DNA of 33,879 nt from Desulfobacterales bacterium (GTDB lineage Bacteria; Desulfobacterota; Desulfobacteria; Desulfobacterales; JARGFK01), in contig JARGFK010000046.1 of assembly GCA_029211065.1 (NCBI GenBank), positions 1 through 33,879 of the forward strand, read 5' to 3'. Positions 33,835-33,879 of this stretch are shown piece after piece. Within the stretch, counting starts at the first letter, position 1; every line of letters begins with the position of its first letter. The notes under the pieces are model-generated. The model had not been told where the DNA came from and ran no database searches. It saw only the letters and a program-made list of their open reading frames with translations. A program made the position numbers and the translations under genes.

Positions 33835-33879
33835 AATGGTATAAAAAAGGGCGCTTTTCCTTTAAAAGGGTTTTTGGCA

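Noticed and set aside
1-33879. tRNA, rRNA, insertion sequences, phage genes
   Set aside because: I looked through the intergenic gaps on both strands and saw no cloverleaf with a GTTCRA-type arm in the right context, no transposase and no integrase.

Overview
The window looks like chromosomal DNA of an anaerobic Desulfobacterota (former Deltaproteobacteria, probably Desulfobacterales-like) bacterium. The basis is gene content: a 2-hydroxyacyl-CoA dehydratase/class I benzoyl-CoA reductase-like set with its ATP-dependent activator, a four-subunit 2-oxoacid:ferredoxin oxidoreductase, a cmk-rpsA-sppA housekeeping block, and short-repeat intergenic elements that I associate with this group. No 16S or tRNA gene is present, so this placement is an inference.

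Layout. (1) 1-2820, minus strand: two dehydratase/reductase subunits and the start of a BadF/HgdC-type activator, with a 183-base hairpin-rich spacer before the activator. (2) 3081-4811, plus: a dynamin-like GTPase behind a good sigma70-type promoter. (3) 4869-7118, minus: a damaged type I restriction-modification locus. hsdM is intact. hsdR survives only as its N-terminal nuclease part, joined to the C-terminal scrap of an unrelated ATP-binding protein. No hsdS is visible. (4) 7320-15884, mostly minus: an envelope-flavoured region with a small conserved protein, a plant-type DapB, a MurU-AmgK fusion, PlsB, a small membrane protein (plus strand), an RNase HI with an extra N-terminal domain, and a DUF1343/NamZ exo-N-acetylmuramidase. 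(5) 16236-24571, plus: a MinD/CobQ-like ATPase, the ferredoxin/alpha/beta/gamma 2-oxoacid oxidoreductase subunits, hisC-cmk, rpsA and sppA. (6) 24620-25228, minus: a TsaC/Sua5/YciO-family protein. (7) 25591-33241, plus: guaB-dnaE-manC, then a DegT-family aminotransferase. (8) 33242 to the end: a long non-coding stretch and a small membrane protein.

How the genes fit together. NamZ would release MurNAc from wall fragments. The fused kinase/uridylyltransferase could then turn MurNAc into UDP-MurNAc, bypassing de novo synthesis, and DapB supplies diaminopimelate precursor for the same polymer. This gives a plausible peptidoglycan-recycling set within about 8 kb, with the kinase and uridylyltransferase in one polypeptide. 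ManC and the DegT aminotransferase point to surface polysaccharide synthesis. The ManC C-terminal cupin lacks the usual His-rich metal motif.

Three intergenic elements (about 16988-17066, 25298-25471, 31960-32100) share one architecture: short direct repeats, then a spacer, then an inverted arm able to pair back. Their sequences are unrelated to each other.
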